Assembly (NCBI RefSeq): GCF_004354365.1
Contig: NZ_SJCY01000001.1
Span: forward strand, 434,001 to 498,000
Direction of reading: 5' to 3'
DNA length: 64,000 nt
DNA from: Pedobacter changchengzhani
GTDB lineage: Bacteria; Bacteroidota; Bacteroidia; Sphingobacteriales; Sphingobacteriaceae
The position numbers and the translations under genes are program-made. Numbering within the stretch: the stretch's first letter is position 1; the number at the start of each line of letters is the position of its first letter. Below are positions 27,875 to 37,069 of the stretch, one piece after another. The notes under the pieces were generated by a model, which did no database searches, was not told the origin of the DNA, and saw only the letters and a list, made by a program, of their open reading frames with translations.

Positions 27875-28255
27875 TTACCTAAACGTAAACAACCAATTTG
27901 CTAAAAAATTCCAGACAAAAACAATTGCGATGGCAAAAAATTTAGCGATATAAAAATTAGTTCCATTTTTACGTTGGTGGAATAGATAAATGATGTAGGT
28001 GTTTAGCGCTAAACCCACTAAACTAACAAACAGAAATTTAGAAAATTCTGTGCCTAAATGGGGGTTTTTAGATTGGAAAGTCCAAATTCTATTGATAAAA
28101 TAGTTGTTGGTTACGGCTAAAGTGAAACCAATCGCATTGGCAACATACTTATTTATCTTAATTTTCTCTTTAAAAAGCCAAGTCGCACCAAAATCTATCG
28201 CCATGCCCAGTAAACCCGTGAGGCCAAATTTTAAAATACGCAACAGTAAATTCAT
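27875..28255 (-). CDS. GtrA-family membrane protein
   Basis: A 126-residue inner-membrane protein with four hydrophobic segments. It opens LLLRILKFGLTGLLGMAIDFGATWLFKEK and contains NAIGFTLAVTNNYFINRIWTF, the most conserved stretch of GtrA/DPMS family proteins, then two further helices. GtrA proteins are thought to flip or present polyprenyl-linked sugars for cell-surface polysaccharide glycosylation. It starts 1 bp after the GT39 stop, consistent with the two acting on the same lipid-linked sugar. Confidence 0.88.
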   Translation of the reverse strand: MNLLLRILKFGLTGLLGMAIDFGATWLFKEKIKINKYVANAIGFTLAVTNNYFINRIWTFQSKNPHLGTEFSKFLFVSLVGLALNTYIIYLFHQRKNGTNFYIAKFFAIAIVFVWNFLANWLFTFR

Positions 28256-28256
28256 G

Positions 28257-29903
28257 TTAATGCAGTTTAACTAAATATATATTTTCTAAAACCTGAGATC
28301 GGGTTTTTACATTTATGAAAGTGGGCGTTAATTTAGTAATGTGAAAATATTTGAATGTTTGTAATACTTCGGCGTTGTAATCTTTCTTTAACCTTTCCAA
28401 TTCAGATTCCCTCACATAGATAATTAAATCTTCTTTGGCCTTGTATTGATTTAGTTCTTCATAAGTCCAAAAGTATTTTGGTTCGCCGGGTGCATAAAAA
28501 TCAAAAGAGAAAGCATCTCCATCTGCAAACACGGCTGCTTTTCCGTTTGGATAGTTTTGCTTCAACCAAATGCCAGCTTGCATGCCCGATTCGTATTTTA
28601 AAACAGCTGGATAAAAGAAAAAGTATAAGAATACCATTAAGATGAGTGAAATGGTTACACTTTTACCGATAAGTGTTCTCAAGCTTATTCCTTTAAAGAT
28701 TAGAAAGCAAAATAATAGCATGCTAATTATTAGTGTATTGATTAAAATGGCATGGTTTAATCCAAAATAAAAAGTCAGCATGAAAAGGCCGATTGTAACC
28801 AAAACTACAATTACCGACTGTAAAATAACCAAGGTTTTTAGTGTGCTTTCTTCCTTATTTGCAATGTAAAGCGCAGTCATGATCGAAAATTGCGGAAAAA
28901 GTAGTAAGATGTAATGTGGCAACTGGAATTTAGAAAGCGAAAAGATAAGAAAGGTAACAGTTGCACTCGCCCATAATATAATGCTTTCTTTAGTCATGTT
29001 TGAGCGTTCTTTTTTCTTTAGGAGATTAAATACGGCGATATACCATAAAATCGACCAAGGTAAAAATGCCCATAACGTGGTGTGTAGAAAAAAAGATGGA
29101 TCGCCTTTTCCTCTAATTGGCCCGGTGTTAAAAAACCGCCCAAACTGGCTGTCCCAGAAAAAGAATTTAACACCAGAAACGCCCTTTTGTCCCTGCGCAA
29201 AAACTTCTGGGTGCATGTCGAACTGTGTGTAAAGTGTGTAAATTTCTGGGGTTATGAATATAAAAATCAACAAAACCGCTAAATACCATTTGGCTTTGGA
29301 AAACTCTTTATACTGTTTGGTTAAAATCCAATAAATTACAAATCCGCCCAAAATGGTAATCAATACAAAAATGCCTTTAACCATTACGGCGCATGCGGCA
29401 AACACCGAGCCCAAAATTAAAGCCCAGCTAATTTTTTCCTGCCGACCTGCGCGCTCGAAAAAATAAATCGCCCCAAAGGCAAAAGCGGTAATGTAAATTT
29501 CTGCCCTTACATCAAAAGTGGAAACAATAACATGGAGTGAACTCAAAAATATAACCGTAGAAAGATAGGCTAATTTCTCTGTATAAATATTTTTAGCGAA
29601 CTGGAATACGAACCTAGCAGCCATTAATCCCGCTAGGTAAGACGGAAGTTTATATGCAAAACTGCTGATACCAAAGATTTTGAACGAAATTGTTGCGAGC
29701 CAAAAAGGTAGGTGCGGTTTATCTAACCAATCTGCGCCACGGCTGTACAAATTCAGCCAATCGTGGTGGAGCACCATATTCTTCGAGATGCTTGCGTAGA
29801 GTGCGCCATCTGGCTCTATGATGTTGGTGAAAAGTGCTGGGAGGCCGAAAACTGCCAAGAGAAAAATAAGGATGAGATAGGTTCTTTTTTCGCTGGCTTG
29901 CAT
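28257..29903 (-). CDS. ArnT-like glycosyltransferase, GT39/PMT superfamily
   Basis: A 548-residue integral membrane glycosyltransferase that uses polyprenyl-phosphate sugars. It has about 11-12 hydrophobic helices. The N-terminal loop has IIEPDGALYASISKNMVLHHDWLNLYSRGADWLDKPHLPFWL, containing the catalytic ExD-type acidic pair and the conserved DKPHLPFW seen in ArnT-like enzymes. A soluble periplasmic tail of ~100 residues follows (ADGDAFSFDFYAPGEPKYFW...). The acceptor (lipid A, glycan or protein) is unknown. It is first in a four-gene operon with GtrA, a small protein and a polysaccharide deacetylase, which points to surface glycan modification. Confidence 0.88.
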   Translation of the reverse strand: MQASEKRTYLILIFLLAVFGLPALFTNIIEPDGALYASISKNMVLHHDWLNLYSRGADWLDKPHLPFWLATISFKIFGISSFAYKLPSYLAGLMAARFVFQFAKNIYTEKLAYLSTVIFLSSLHVIVSTFDVRAEIYITAFAFGAIYFFERAGRQEKISWALILGSVFAACAVMVKGIFVLITILGGFVIYWILTKQYKEFSKAKWYLAVLLIFIFITPEIYTLYTQFDMHPEVFAQGQKGVSGVKFFFWDSQFGRFFNTGPIRGKGDPSFFLHTTLWAFLPWSILWYIAVFNLLKKKERSNMTKESIILWASATVTFLIFSLSKFQLPHYILLLFPQFSIMTALYIANKEESTLKTLVILQSVIVVLVTIGLFMLTFYFGLNHAILINTLIISMLLFCFLIFKGISLRTLIGKSVTISLILMVFLYFFFYPAVLKYESGMQAGIWLKQNYPNGKAAVFADGDAFSFDFYAPGEPKYFWTYEELNQYKAKEDLIIYVRESELERLKKDYNAEVLQTFKYFHITKLTPTFINVKTRSQVLENIYLVKLH

Positions 29904-30150
29904 CTTTAAGTCAAAATTTTTATCGCAAGGTAAATAGTCTTTATGGAAATGCCAAAAGTTATGAAGAAAGAGGCTGTTCGAGCAATTTCAGTTCGAGAAC
30001 ATTTTAACCTAAAGATTATCCGCCATCGGAATAAATGCCGACCAAGAAAAGATTTTTTATGCAGATTTGGGGACGCAAAGGCTTTTTTAAGCATTAAACT
30101 TTCCGACCAAAAATTTTTAATATTTTTAGTAAAGCAAAAAAATCAATACA

Positions 30151-30398
30151 ATGAGCACTGCAAATATAAATTCACGGATAATTGATGATTATTACAGCCT
30201 ATTGAAAAGTTTAAGTCCTAACAATAAGTTGGAGCTAATAGCCCGCCTGTCAAAGTCGATGAAAACGGCCAAAAAGATGAAGGACGATCTTGGAGGTCTT
30301 TATTTGGTGCGCTCGAAATAGACAAACCAGTTGATGATTTTATTGAAGAGCTCAGAAATGACAGAAAGTTTAGTCGTAAATCAATCGAATTGCGATAA
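30151..30398 (+). pseudogene. Decayed antitoxin gene of a VapBC-type module
   Basis: From the ATG at 30151 the frame gives MSTANINSRIIDDYYSLLKSLSP... LIARLSKSMKTAKKMKDDLGG, then runs out of register and stops at 30321. In another frame, protein-like sequence continues as WRSLFGALEIDKPVDDFI then EELRNDRKFSRKSIELR, ending in TAA at 30396-30398. A frameshift near 30285-30300 separates the two halves. The layout (helical N-terminus, C-terminal toxin-binding tail, overlap with a PIN-domain reading frame) fits a Bacteroidetes antitoxin paired with a PIN toxin. Confidence 0.75.
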
Positions 30399-30790
30399 AA
30401 TACCTATTGGATACCAATATTTGCGTGTATTTTCTTAATGGCAAATTCAATCTTGAGGAAAAATTGCTAAAGCTGGAATTGAAAATTGTTATGTCTCTGA
30501 AATTACTGTCGCCGAATTAATATATGCGTAGAAAAAAGCATTCTAAAGGAAAAAAACAGAAAGACTCTTGAGAAATTTCAGTCAAAGTTTAATGTGATAC
30601 TGATTTATCCTGTTTTAGACATTTACGCAAAAGAGAAGGCTCGACTAAAAACAAAAGGTAAAATTTAGATGATTTTGATTTACTCATTGGATCAACAGCA
30701 ATTTTCAATAATCTTATTCTTGTAACAAAAAATGTTAGCGACTTTGACCGATTAGAACAAATTTTGATTGAAGATTGGACAATTGATTGA
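30395..30790 (+). pseudogene. Decayed VapC-type PIN-domain toxin
   Basis: The start position reads ATA AAA TAC followed by LLDTNICVYFLNGKFNLEEK, the classic PIN opening with its first catalytic Asp (LLDTN). A frameshift near 30465 moves the reading to AKAGIENCYVSEITVAELIYA (second acidic residue in AEL), then an in-frame TAG. It continues KKSILKEKNRKTLEKFQSKF and VILIYPVLDIYAKEKARL. Another frameshift near 30668 leads to DDFDLLIGSTAIFNNLILVTKN and VSDFDRLEQILIEDW. At least two frameshifts, one nonsense codon and a lost ATG make it non-functional. Confidence 0.88.
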
Positions 30791-30837
30791 TAGAAGTAGC
30801 AAAATATCAAAGCTTTTAAATTCTATCAAATTACCAT

Positions 30838-30845
30838 TACCTTTG
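30838..30845 (+). promoter_or_regulatory. -7 element of pdxJ, nearly at the start codon
   Basis: TACCTTTG is a perfect TAnnTTTG and ends only 4 bp before the pdxJ ATG, which predicts a leaderless or near-leaderless mRNA. Confidence 0.55.
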
Positions 30846-30849
30846 GCGT

Positions 30850-31569
30850 ATGACAAAGTTATCGGTAAACATCAATAAAATTGCAACGCTTCGAAACAGT
30901 AGGGGCGGTAATAATCCTGATTTGGTAAAAGTTGCGTTGGATTGTGAAAAATTTGGCGCGCAGGGAATCACTGTACATCCGAGGCCTGATGAACGCCATA
31001 TCCGCTACCAAGATGTTTACGATTTAAAGGCTGTTATAACAACAGAATTAAATATTGAAGGCAATTGCACCGAAGATAAATTTGTAGATTTAGTGCTCGC
31101 AAATAAGCCTGCGCAGGTAACTTTAGTGCCCGATGCAGATGGACAAATTACATCTAACCACGGTTGGGATACCATTAAATACAGAGATTATTTAACCGAA
31201 ATGGTTGCTTTGTTTCAAAAGGAAGGAATTCGCGTTTCTATTTTTGTTGATCCAAGTGTGGAAATGGTAGAAGGCGCTGCACAAACTGGAACCGATAGGA
31301 TTGAGTTGTACACCGAAGCTTACGCCCATAACTATTTTGCAGATCGGGAGAAATCTATTGTAACTTACATCGCAGCCGCTCATCATGCCAATAAACTAGG
31401 CTTAGGCATAAATGCGGGGCACGATTTAGATTTGCATAATTTGCATTATTTCGCACAAAGTATTCCGGGTTTGTTGGAGGTTTCAATCGGCCATGCGTTA
31501 ATTAGCGATGCACTTTATTTGGGTTTGGAAGCGACAGTACAAAAATATTTGCAGCAGTTGAACCCCTAA
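30850..31569 (+). CDS. pdxJ: Pyridoxine 5'-phosphate synthase
   Basis: Condenses 3-amino-1-hydroxyacetone phosphate with 1-deoxyxylulose 5-phosphate to make pyridoxine 5'-phosphate in the DXP-dependent vitamin B6 pathway. The 239-residue cytoplasmic TIM-barrel protein shows [17 protein letters not shown] at the start, [47 protein letters not shown] and [10 protein letters not shown], all characteristic. Length matches E. coli PdxJ (243). It lies just after the dead VapBC module. No other pdx gene is in the window. Confidence 0.97.
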   Translation: MTKLSVNINKIATLRNSRGGNNPDLVKVALDCEKFGAQGITVHPRPDERHIRYQDVYDLKAVITTELNIEGNCTEDKFVDLVLANKPAQVTLVPDADGQITSNHGWDTIKYRDYLTEMVALFQKEGIRVSIFVDPSVEMVEGAAQTGTDRIELYTEAYAHNYFADREKSIVTYIAAAHHANKLGLGINAGHDLDLHNLHYFAQSIPGLLEVSIGHALISDALYLGLEATVQKYLQQLNP

Positions 31570-31655
31570 ATCCCCTAAAGGGGACTTCCAAACATGATGC
31601 AAAAAACTGCCAATACGTTATTAAAAAGCCCCTTCGGGGTTTGGGGATAAGGCGC
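31565..31655. repeat. Short GC-rich inverted repeat pieces
   Basis: CCCCTAAA...CCCCTTAAAGGGG-type pieces at 31565-31588 and AAAGCCCCTTCGGGGTTTGGGG at 31625-31647; the second may act as a terminator for pdxJ. The rest of the gap to 31823 shows no gene. Confidence 0.5.
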
Positions 31656-31822
31656 GAAAATATGAAGCTAACCCACTAAAAGCTAGCTATTTGAAATATA
31701 AGGACCACAAAACAGCCAATATGTTATTCAAAGTACATTCAAGGTTGGGAGATATATATTTTTACAAATTAATTTAGGACGTAAGTCTTGATACTTGATA
31801 CTAAATACTTGATACTTTTTAA

Positions 31823-32716
31823 ATGTTAAAAGGAATATTACTTGTTTTTTTTGGTGCTTGTAGTTACGGCATTCTATCAACTTTTGTAAAACTCGCTTAT
31901 CGCGATGGTTATTCGCTCGGCGATGTTACTGGCGTACAGGCGCTTTTCGGTGCCATTATATTGTGGAGTTTATTCTTTGTTCAAACCAAAACAACAGCTT
32001 ATAAGCTTAAAAAAACTAAAATTATAACGCCCTGGTGGAAAATGGTTTTAGCCGGAAGCTGTACAGGCTTGGTTAGTATATGTTACTATCAATCGGTAAA
32101 ATTAGTTCCAAATTCGGTTGCTATTATTTTACTGATGCAATTTATTTGGATGACGATTTTATTCGAATTTGTGGTTTATAAAAAGAAGCCAACATCGGTA
32201 CAGCTTTTTGCCGTGTTGTTGGTTTTAGGCGGTACGGTTTTGGCCAGTGGTATGCTCGAAGCAAGTATCCATACGCTAAGTTTAAAGGGCATTGGTTTCG
32301 GTATTTTGGCTGCTGGCGCTTACGCAGGTTTTCTTATTTTGAACGGGAAAATCGGTAATGAATATCCGCCACTTAAAAAAAGTGCGCTAATGGTTACCGG
32401 TGCTTGTATTTTCATATTTATTTTACTTCCGCCCGCTTTTTTATTTAACGGAGCGTTGCAAGGCAGTTTATTAAAATGGGGGTTAATTATTGCAGTTTTT
32501 GGCACCGTAATTCCGCCAGTATTTTATGCCGATGGCGTACCTAGAATTGGCACAGCAGTAAGTTCTATTTTAAGTGCGGCAGAATTGCCTGTAGCTGTGT
32601 TAATGGCTGCAATCGTTTTAAACGAAGAAGTTTCTGTACTGCGTTGGGTTGGTGTAGTGGTTATTTTATCGGCTATGATTTTGCCTAACTTGAAGTATTT
32701 GAAAAAGGCAAGTTAA
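31823..32716 (+). CDS. EamA/DMT-family transporter
   Basis: A 297-residue inner-membrane protein with ten predicted helices arranged as two EamA repeats. The first runs from MLKGILLVFFGACSYGILSTFVKLAY to about residue 135. The second begins LKGIGFGILAAGAYAGFLILNGKI and ends VLRWVGVVVILSAMILPNL. Features of the family are the PNSVAIILLMQFIWM segment at the end of repeat one and FYADGVPRIGTAVSSILSAAELPVAVLMA in repeat two. These carriers export or import metabolites such as amino acids or purines; the substrate cannot be read from sequence. Confidence 0.88.
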   Translation: MLKGILLVFFGACSYGILSTFVKLAYRDGYSLGDVTGVQALFGAIILWSLFFVQTKTTAYKLKKTKIITPWWKMVLAGSCTGLVSICYYQSVKLVPNSVAIILLMQFIWMTILFEFVVYKKKPTSVQLFAVLLVLGGTVLASGMLEASIHTLSLKGIGFGILAAGAYAGFLILNGKIGNEYPPLKKSALMVTGACIFIFILLPPAFLFNGALQGSLLKWGLIIAVFGTVIPPVFYADGVPRIGTAVSSILSAAELPVAVLMAAIVLNEEVSVLRWVGVVVILSAMILPNLKYLKKAS

Positions 32717-32800
32717 CCACAGCGCACACAAAGTGAAGGCAACGAGGATGCCAAGTTTACTTTTTCTCGCTTTAATGGACAAAAAACTTTTATGTTCTCA

Positions 32801-32976
32801 GTTCTCTCTGTGTAAAACTCAGTGTGCGCTATGGTTAAAAGAAATCAGACTTTTCAAAAAAATCAATACCTTTAAAAAATATAACATATTTTCTCTGTTC
32901 TCTCTGTGTAAAACTCAGTGCGCTCTGTGGTTAAAAAAATCAGACTTTTCAAAAAAATCAATACCTTTAAAAAAGC
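32801..32976. repeat. Two-copy 96-bp direct repeat
   Basis: GTTCTCTCTGTGTAAAACTC begins at 32801 and again at 32897. Both copies continue through CAGTG..GCGCT..TGGTTAAAA and CAGACTTTTCAAAAAAATCA to AATACCTTTAAAAAA. The second copy ends about 15 bp before the lipoprotein gene and the two may duplicate a promoter region. An open frame running through it into the next gene is not a real N-terminus. Confidence 0.8.
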
Positions 32977-32990
32977 TTAATCCATTTATC

Positions 32991-33554
32991 ATGAAAAAAA
33001 ATATCATTTATATATTACTACTTACTGTTATCGGCTTTGCCGGATGTAAATCCAAAACAACCATTAACCGTGATGAAGCAGGCGAGGCGATTTCTGATTA
33101 TTTAACAGCAAACCCTGAATATAAAACCACTCATTTCAAATTTGGCGAGATTAAATTTAACACCACCAACGAAATGAATGAATTGGGTAAATATAGAACT
33201 TTGGAAAGTAAAGGTTTGGTAACGCTAAGTCTAAAAGAAGCCAAAAAGAAGTTTCTATCTAAAGATAGTAGTTTTGTTTATCAAATTACATTAACCGAAA
33301 AGGCGAGTCCGTTGGTTTTAAAGCAAAGTGATGATAAAGCAACCGTAAAAACGATAGAATATGTTTTGGCAGATAAAAAACCTGTCGATTTTGCCCAAGT
33401 AAGTTCTAGCACCGCAAAAGTAACCGTTACGTTAAAAAAAGTAAATACCGATTTTGCAATCTTCGATGAAGATGCGAACGAAAATAGCAGTTTCATTACC
33501 AAAACCTACAAGTTGAAGTTAAGTAAAGATGAAGGCTGGAAAGTGCAGAAGTAA
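32991..33554 (+). CDS. Lipoprotein, unknown function
   Basis: A 187-residue lipoprotein. I choose the ATG at 32991 because MKKNIIYILLLTVIGFAGC is a lipoprotein signal with the acylated Cys at residue 19. The longer frame upstream is made of the 96-bp repeat. The mature protein (KSKTTINRDEAGEAISDYLTANPEYKTTHFKFGEIKF ... YKLKLSKDEGWKVQK) is rich in short strands and ends in a typical DEGWKV strand. I recognise no named family. It stands after the transporter with the repeat between. Confidence 0.7.
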   Translation: MKKNIIYILLLTVIGFAGCKSKTTINRDEAGEAISDYLTANPEYKTTHFKFGEIKFNTTNEMNELGKYRTLESKGLVTLSLKEAKKKFLSKDSSFVYQITLTEKASPLVLKQSDDKATVKTIEYVLADKKPVDFAQVSSSTAKVTVTLKKVNTDFAIFDEDANENSSFITKTYKLKLSKDEGWKVQK

Positions 33555-33997
33555 GTTTTTTTGATAAACGAGCAAAGAATAAAAGCCAATTTTTCTAATC
33601 TTGAATTTCAGTTATCTGATGAATATCTGCAAAACGCATATATTCATTGGGCTGCCTTTCGTTTATTTATTGCCGTTTGCTTCAGCTATCGGTACTTAAA
33701 TATAGCACATGCTTTAGCCAAATTATATATGCTTTCACGAAGTATCAAGCTATTGTAATCTAATTGATACTATTTTTTCCTCTATGGGTTATTTTTTTAT
33801 CATAAAAATTCATAATTTGCGGGTGTTTACGATAACACATACCATATAAGGCTAAACTAAAATTTTACATTTATCTTACTATGGTATGGCATTTGTTTGC
33901 ATTTTGGCGTAAAAATATGACGTAAAGCACGGCCTCAGTCGCATGGATTCGTTCTCTTTTTTCGCTACATTTGCACAAAATTTATTATTCTTAACGC
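33555..33997. other. Intergenic region with gcvP promoter
   Basis: No convincing gene. It contains an inverted repeat CATACCATA (33838-33846) / TATGGTATG (33880-33888) with a 33-bp loop, and a -7 element TACATTTG at 33966-33973, 24 bp before gcvP. I see no recognisable glycine riboswitch. Confidence 0.5.
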
Positions 33998-36868
33998 ATG
34001 AGCTTAAATATCCATTACAAAGAAGAGTTTCAAAACCGCCATATCGCGCCAAATGAGGCAGATACAGCCGAAATGTTACAAACCATTGGTATATCATCTA
34101 TCGACCAATTGATTGACGAGACTGTGCCGGCAACAATTCGGTTGAAAAAGCCATTAAATTTACCGGCAGCGAAATCGGAAACTGAATATCTTGGTGCTTT
34201 AAAACAATCTTCTTTATTAAATAAAGTTTTTAAAACTTTTATTGGTCAGGGTTATTACGACACCATTACGCCGGGTGTAATTTTGCGTAATGTGTTCGAA
34301 AATCCAGGATGGTACACGCAATATACGCCATATCAGGCAGAAATTGCGCAGGGTCGTTTACAGGCTTTGTTAAATTTCCAAACCATGGTTATCGATTTAA
34401 CGGGAATGGAAATTGCAAATGCATCTCTTTTAGATGAAGGTACTGCAGCGGCAGAAGCCATGTTTATGCAATATAGCACACGAAAAAACACAGCGGCAAC
34501 AAAATATTTTGTTTCAGACTTAGTTTTTCCTCAAACGATAGATATTTTAAAAACTCGTGCAAACCCTTACGGTATTGAGTTGGTTATTGGTAGCCATTTA
34601 GATTTTGTTGCTACAGAAGATTTCTTTGGTGCAATTGTTCAATATCCGGCTGGTAACGGAGAGGTATTCGATTATAAAGCTTTCGCATCCGAATTGCACA
34701 ATCAAAATATTAAATTAACCGTTGCTGCTGATATATTAAGCTTAACATTATTATCGCCTCCGGGCGAATGGGGCGCTGATATTGTAGTTGGAACCACACA
34801 ACGTTTCGGTATTCCGATGGGTTTTGGTGGACCACACGCAGCATTTTTTGCCACTAAAGATGAGTACAAACGTTCAATCCCTGGTCGTATTATTGGTGTA
34901 ACCATTGATAGTCATGGCGATTATGCGTTACGTATGGCTTTGCAAACCCGCGAGCAACACATCCGTAGAGATAAAGCAACTTCAAACATTTGTACTGCAC
35001 AAGCTTTATTGGCCATTATGGCTGGTTTTTATGCGGCTTACCATGGCCCTAAAGGCTTAAAAGCAATTGCAGAGCGCACGCATGGTTTAGCAATCAGCTT
35101 AGCTAAAACAATAAATACATTAGGTTTTGAGCAGTTAAATGCAGCTTATTTTGATACGATTCGTTTCGATTTGGGCGCGCTGAAAGGGAGCATCCAATCG
35201 GCTTGTATTGATAACGAAATCAACTTAAATTACGTTGGTAATGTTGCAACAATTGCTATTGATGAAACGACAACTTTTGAAGACATTGAGTTAATTGCGA
35301 AAATTTTTGCTAAAGTTAAAGCCGTTACTTCAGTTGATGTAGTAGAAAATGTAGAAACCGTTATTCCAGAAGGATTACAACGCAATTCAGCATATTTAAC
35401 ACACCCAATTTTTAACTCGTACCATTCTGAACATGAAATGTTGCGCTACATTAAATCATTAGAAGCAAAAGATTTATCGCTTTGCCACTCCATGATTGCT
35501 TTGGGTAGTTGTACCATGAAATTAAATGCAACCGCAGAAATGATTCCAGTTACTTGGTCTCATTTTAGCCGCATTCACCCATTTGCACCAGCCGATCAGG
35601 TAATGGGTTATTACGCATTATTTAACGAGTTGGATAAATGGTTAAGTGAAATTACAGGTTTTGCAGCCATGAGTTTACAGCCAAACGCTGGTGCACAAGG
35701 TGAATATGCAGGCTTAATGGTTATCCGTGCATACCATCACGATAGAGGCGATTTTCATCGTAACGTTGCCTTAATTCCAGCTTCGGCACATGGTACAAAT
35801 CCTGCTTCGGCGGCAATGGCCGATATGAAAATCGTAGTTGTAAAATCGTTAGAAAACGGTAATATCGATGTAGAAGATTTAAAAGCTAAAGCAGAATTAC
35901 ACAAAGATAATCTGTCTTGTTTGATGGTTACTTATCCATCTACACATGGTGTTTTTGAAGAAAGTATTGTAGAAATTTGCGAAACAATCCATGCCAATGG
36001 CGGACAAGTTTATATGGACGGTGCAAATATGAACGCACAGGTTGGTTTAACCAGTCCGGCTAATATTGGTGCCGATGTTTGCCACTTAAATTTACATAAA
36101 ACATTCTGCATTCCTCATGGTGGTGGTGGTCCGGGCATGGGTCCAATTGGTGTCGCAAAACATTTAGTTCCTTATCTTCCGGGTCATTCGGTAGTTGATA
36201 TTGATAAAGGAAAATCAATTTCGGCAGTATCTTCTGCACCATGGGGTTCGGCGTCTATTTTAATTATCTCTCATGCATACATTGCCATGATGGGCGAAGA
36301 AGGGTTAACCAACGCAACTAAATATGCTATTTTAAACGCAAACTATATGAAAGCGCGTTTAGAGCAACATTATCCGGTGCTTTACGCTGGCGCTAACGGC
36401 CGTTGTGCACACGAAATGATTTTGGATTGTCGTTCTTTCAAAGCCTTTGGGATAGAAGTTACTGATATCGCCAAGCGTTTAATGGATTATGGTTTCCACG
36501 CACCAACAGTTTCTTTCCCAGTTGCGGGTACGCTAATGGTAGAGCCGACAGAATCGGAACCAAAACATGAATTAGATCGTTTCTGCGATGCTTTAATTGC
36601 AATAAAAAATGAAATTACCGAAGTAGAAAACGGCACTTTGGATAAAATTGATAATCCATTAAAAAATGCACCACATACCGTTTCGGTAATTACCGCAAAC
36701 GAATGGGATCATGCATACAGTCGCCAAACCGCTGCTTTTCCATTGCCTTATGTTTTAGAACGTAAGTTTTGGCCTTCGGTTGGCCGTGTAAATGATAGTC
36801 ATGGCGATCGCTCATTAATTTGCGCTTGTCCGCCGATTGAAAGTTACGTGGAAGAACCTGTTTCTTAA
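33998..36868 (+). CDS. gcvP: Glycine dehydrogenase (decarboxylating), P protein
   Basis: The P protein of the glycine cleavage system decarboxylates glycine and passes the aminomethyl group to the lipoyl H protein, using pyridoxal phosphate. At 956 residues it is the fused single-chain form, with both halves in one polypeptide. Visible landmarks: [41 protein letters not shown] and [15 protein letters not shown] in the N-terminal half; [60 protein letters not shown] and [22 protein letters not shown] in the C-terminal half, where the Lys at about 701 should hold PLP. Alone here; gcvT and gcvH are not in the window. Confidence 0.98.
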   Translation: MSLNIHYKEEFQNRHIAPNEADTAEMLQTIGISSIDQLIDETVPATIRLKKPLNLPAAKSETEYLGALKQSSLLNKVFKTFIGQGYYDTITPGVILRNVFENPGWYTQYTPYQAEIAQGRLQALLNFQTMVIDLTGMEIANASLLDEGTAAAEAMFMQYSTRKNTAATKYFVSDLVFPQTIDILKTRANPYGIELVIGSHLDFVATEDFFGAIVQYPAGNGEVFDYKAFASELHNQNIKLTVAADILSLTLLSPPGEWGADIVVGTTQRFGIPMGFGGPHAAFFATKDEYKRSIPGRIIGVTIDSHGDYALRMALQTREQHIRRDKATSNICTAQALLAIMAGFYAAYHGPKGLKAIAERTHGLAISLAKTINTLGFEQLNAAYFDTIRFDLGALKGSIQSACIDNEINLNYVGNVATIAIDETTTFEDIELIAKIFAKVKAVTSVDVVENVETVIPEGLQRNSAYLTHPIFNSYHSEHEMLRYIKSLEAKDLSLCHSMIALGSCTMKLNATAEMIPVTWSHFSRIHPFAPADQVMGYYALFNELDKWLSEITGFAAMSLQPNAGAQGEYAGLMVIRAYHHDRGDFHRNVALIPASAHGTNPASAAMADMKIVVVKSLENGNIDVEDLKAKAELHKDNLSCLMVTYPSTHGVFEESIVEICETIHANGGQVYMDGANMNAQVGLTSPANIGADVCHLNLHKTFCIPHGGGGPGMGPIGVAKHLVPYLPGHSVVDIDKGKSISAVSSAPWGSASILIISHAYIAMMGEEGLTNATKYAILNANYMKARLEQHYPVLYAGANGRCAHEMILDCRSFKAFGIEVTDIAKRLMDYGFHAPTVSFPVAGTLMVEPTESEPKHELDRFCDALIAIKNEITEVENGTLDKIDNPLKNAPHTVSVITANEWDHAYSRQTAAFPLPYVLERKFWPSVGRVNDSHGDRSLICACPPIESYVEEPVS

Positions 36869-36880
36869 GAATAAAGTTTC

Positions 36881-36905
36881 ATAAATGCCTTAAAAGGCAT
36901 TTTAT
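36881..36905 (+). terminator. Terminator of gcvP
   Basis: Stem AAATGCCTT / AAGGCATTT followed by T-rich DNA, 13 bp after the stop. Confidence 0.75.
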
Positions 36906-37069
36906 GTGCAAGTTAATTTGTTACGCTGCAAATTTTGAGCATTTAATTGCTTAAGATTTGCAGCTTGTTGTTAATAAGCCTTTTTTATTAATAATTGCCG
37001 CCAAATATTTTTTTGTTATTACGAACACATTGCCTAAATAAATAAAAATAAATTTTGAATCACACACAA

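Noticed and set aside
29906..30185. Overlapping open frames on both strands before the VapBC remnant
   Set aside because: Neither has recognisable domains or start-region support; the region reads as spacer.
32733..32990. N-terminal extension of the lipoprotein
   Set aside because: It is made of the 96-bp repeat; the lipoprotein signal begins at the ATG at 32991.
33561..33758. 65-residue frame after the lipoprotein gene
   Set aside because: Starts at TTG, has no family resemblance and lies in AT-rich spacer.
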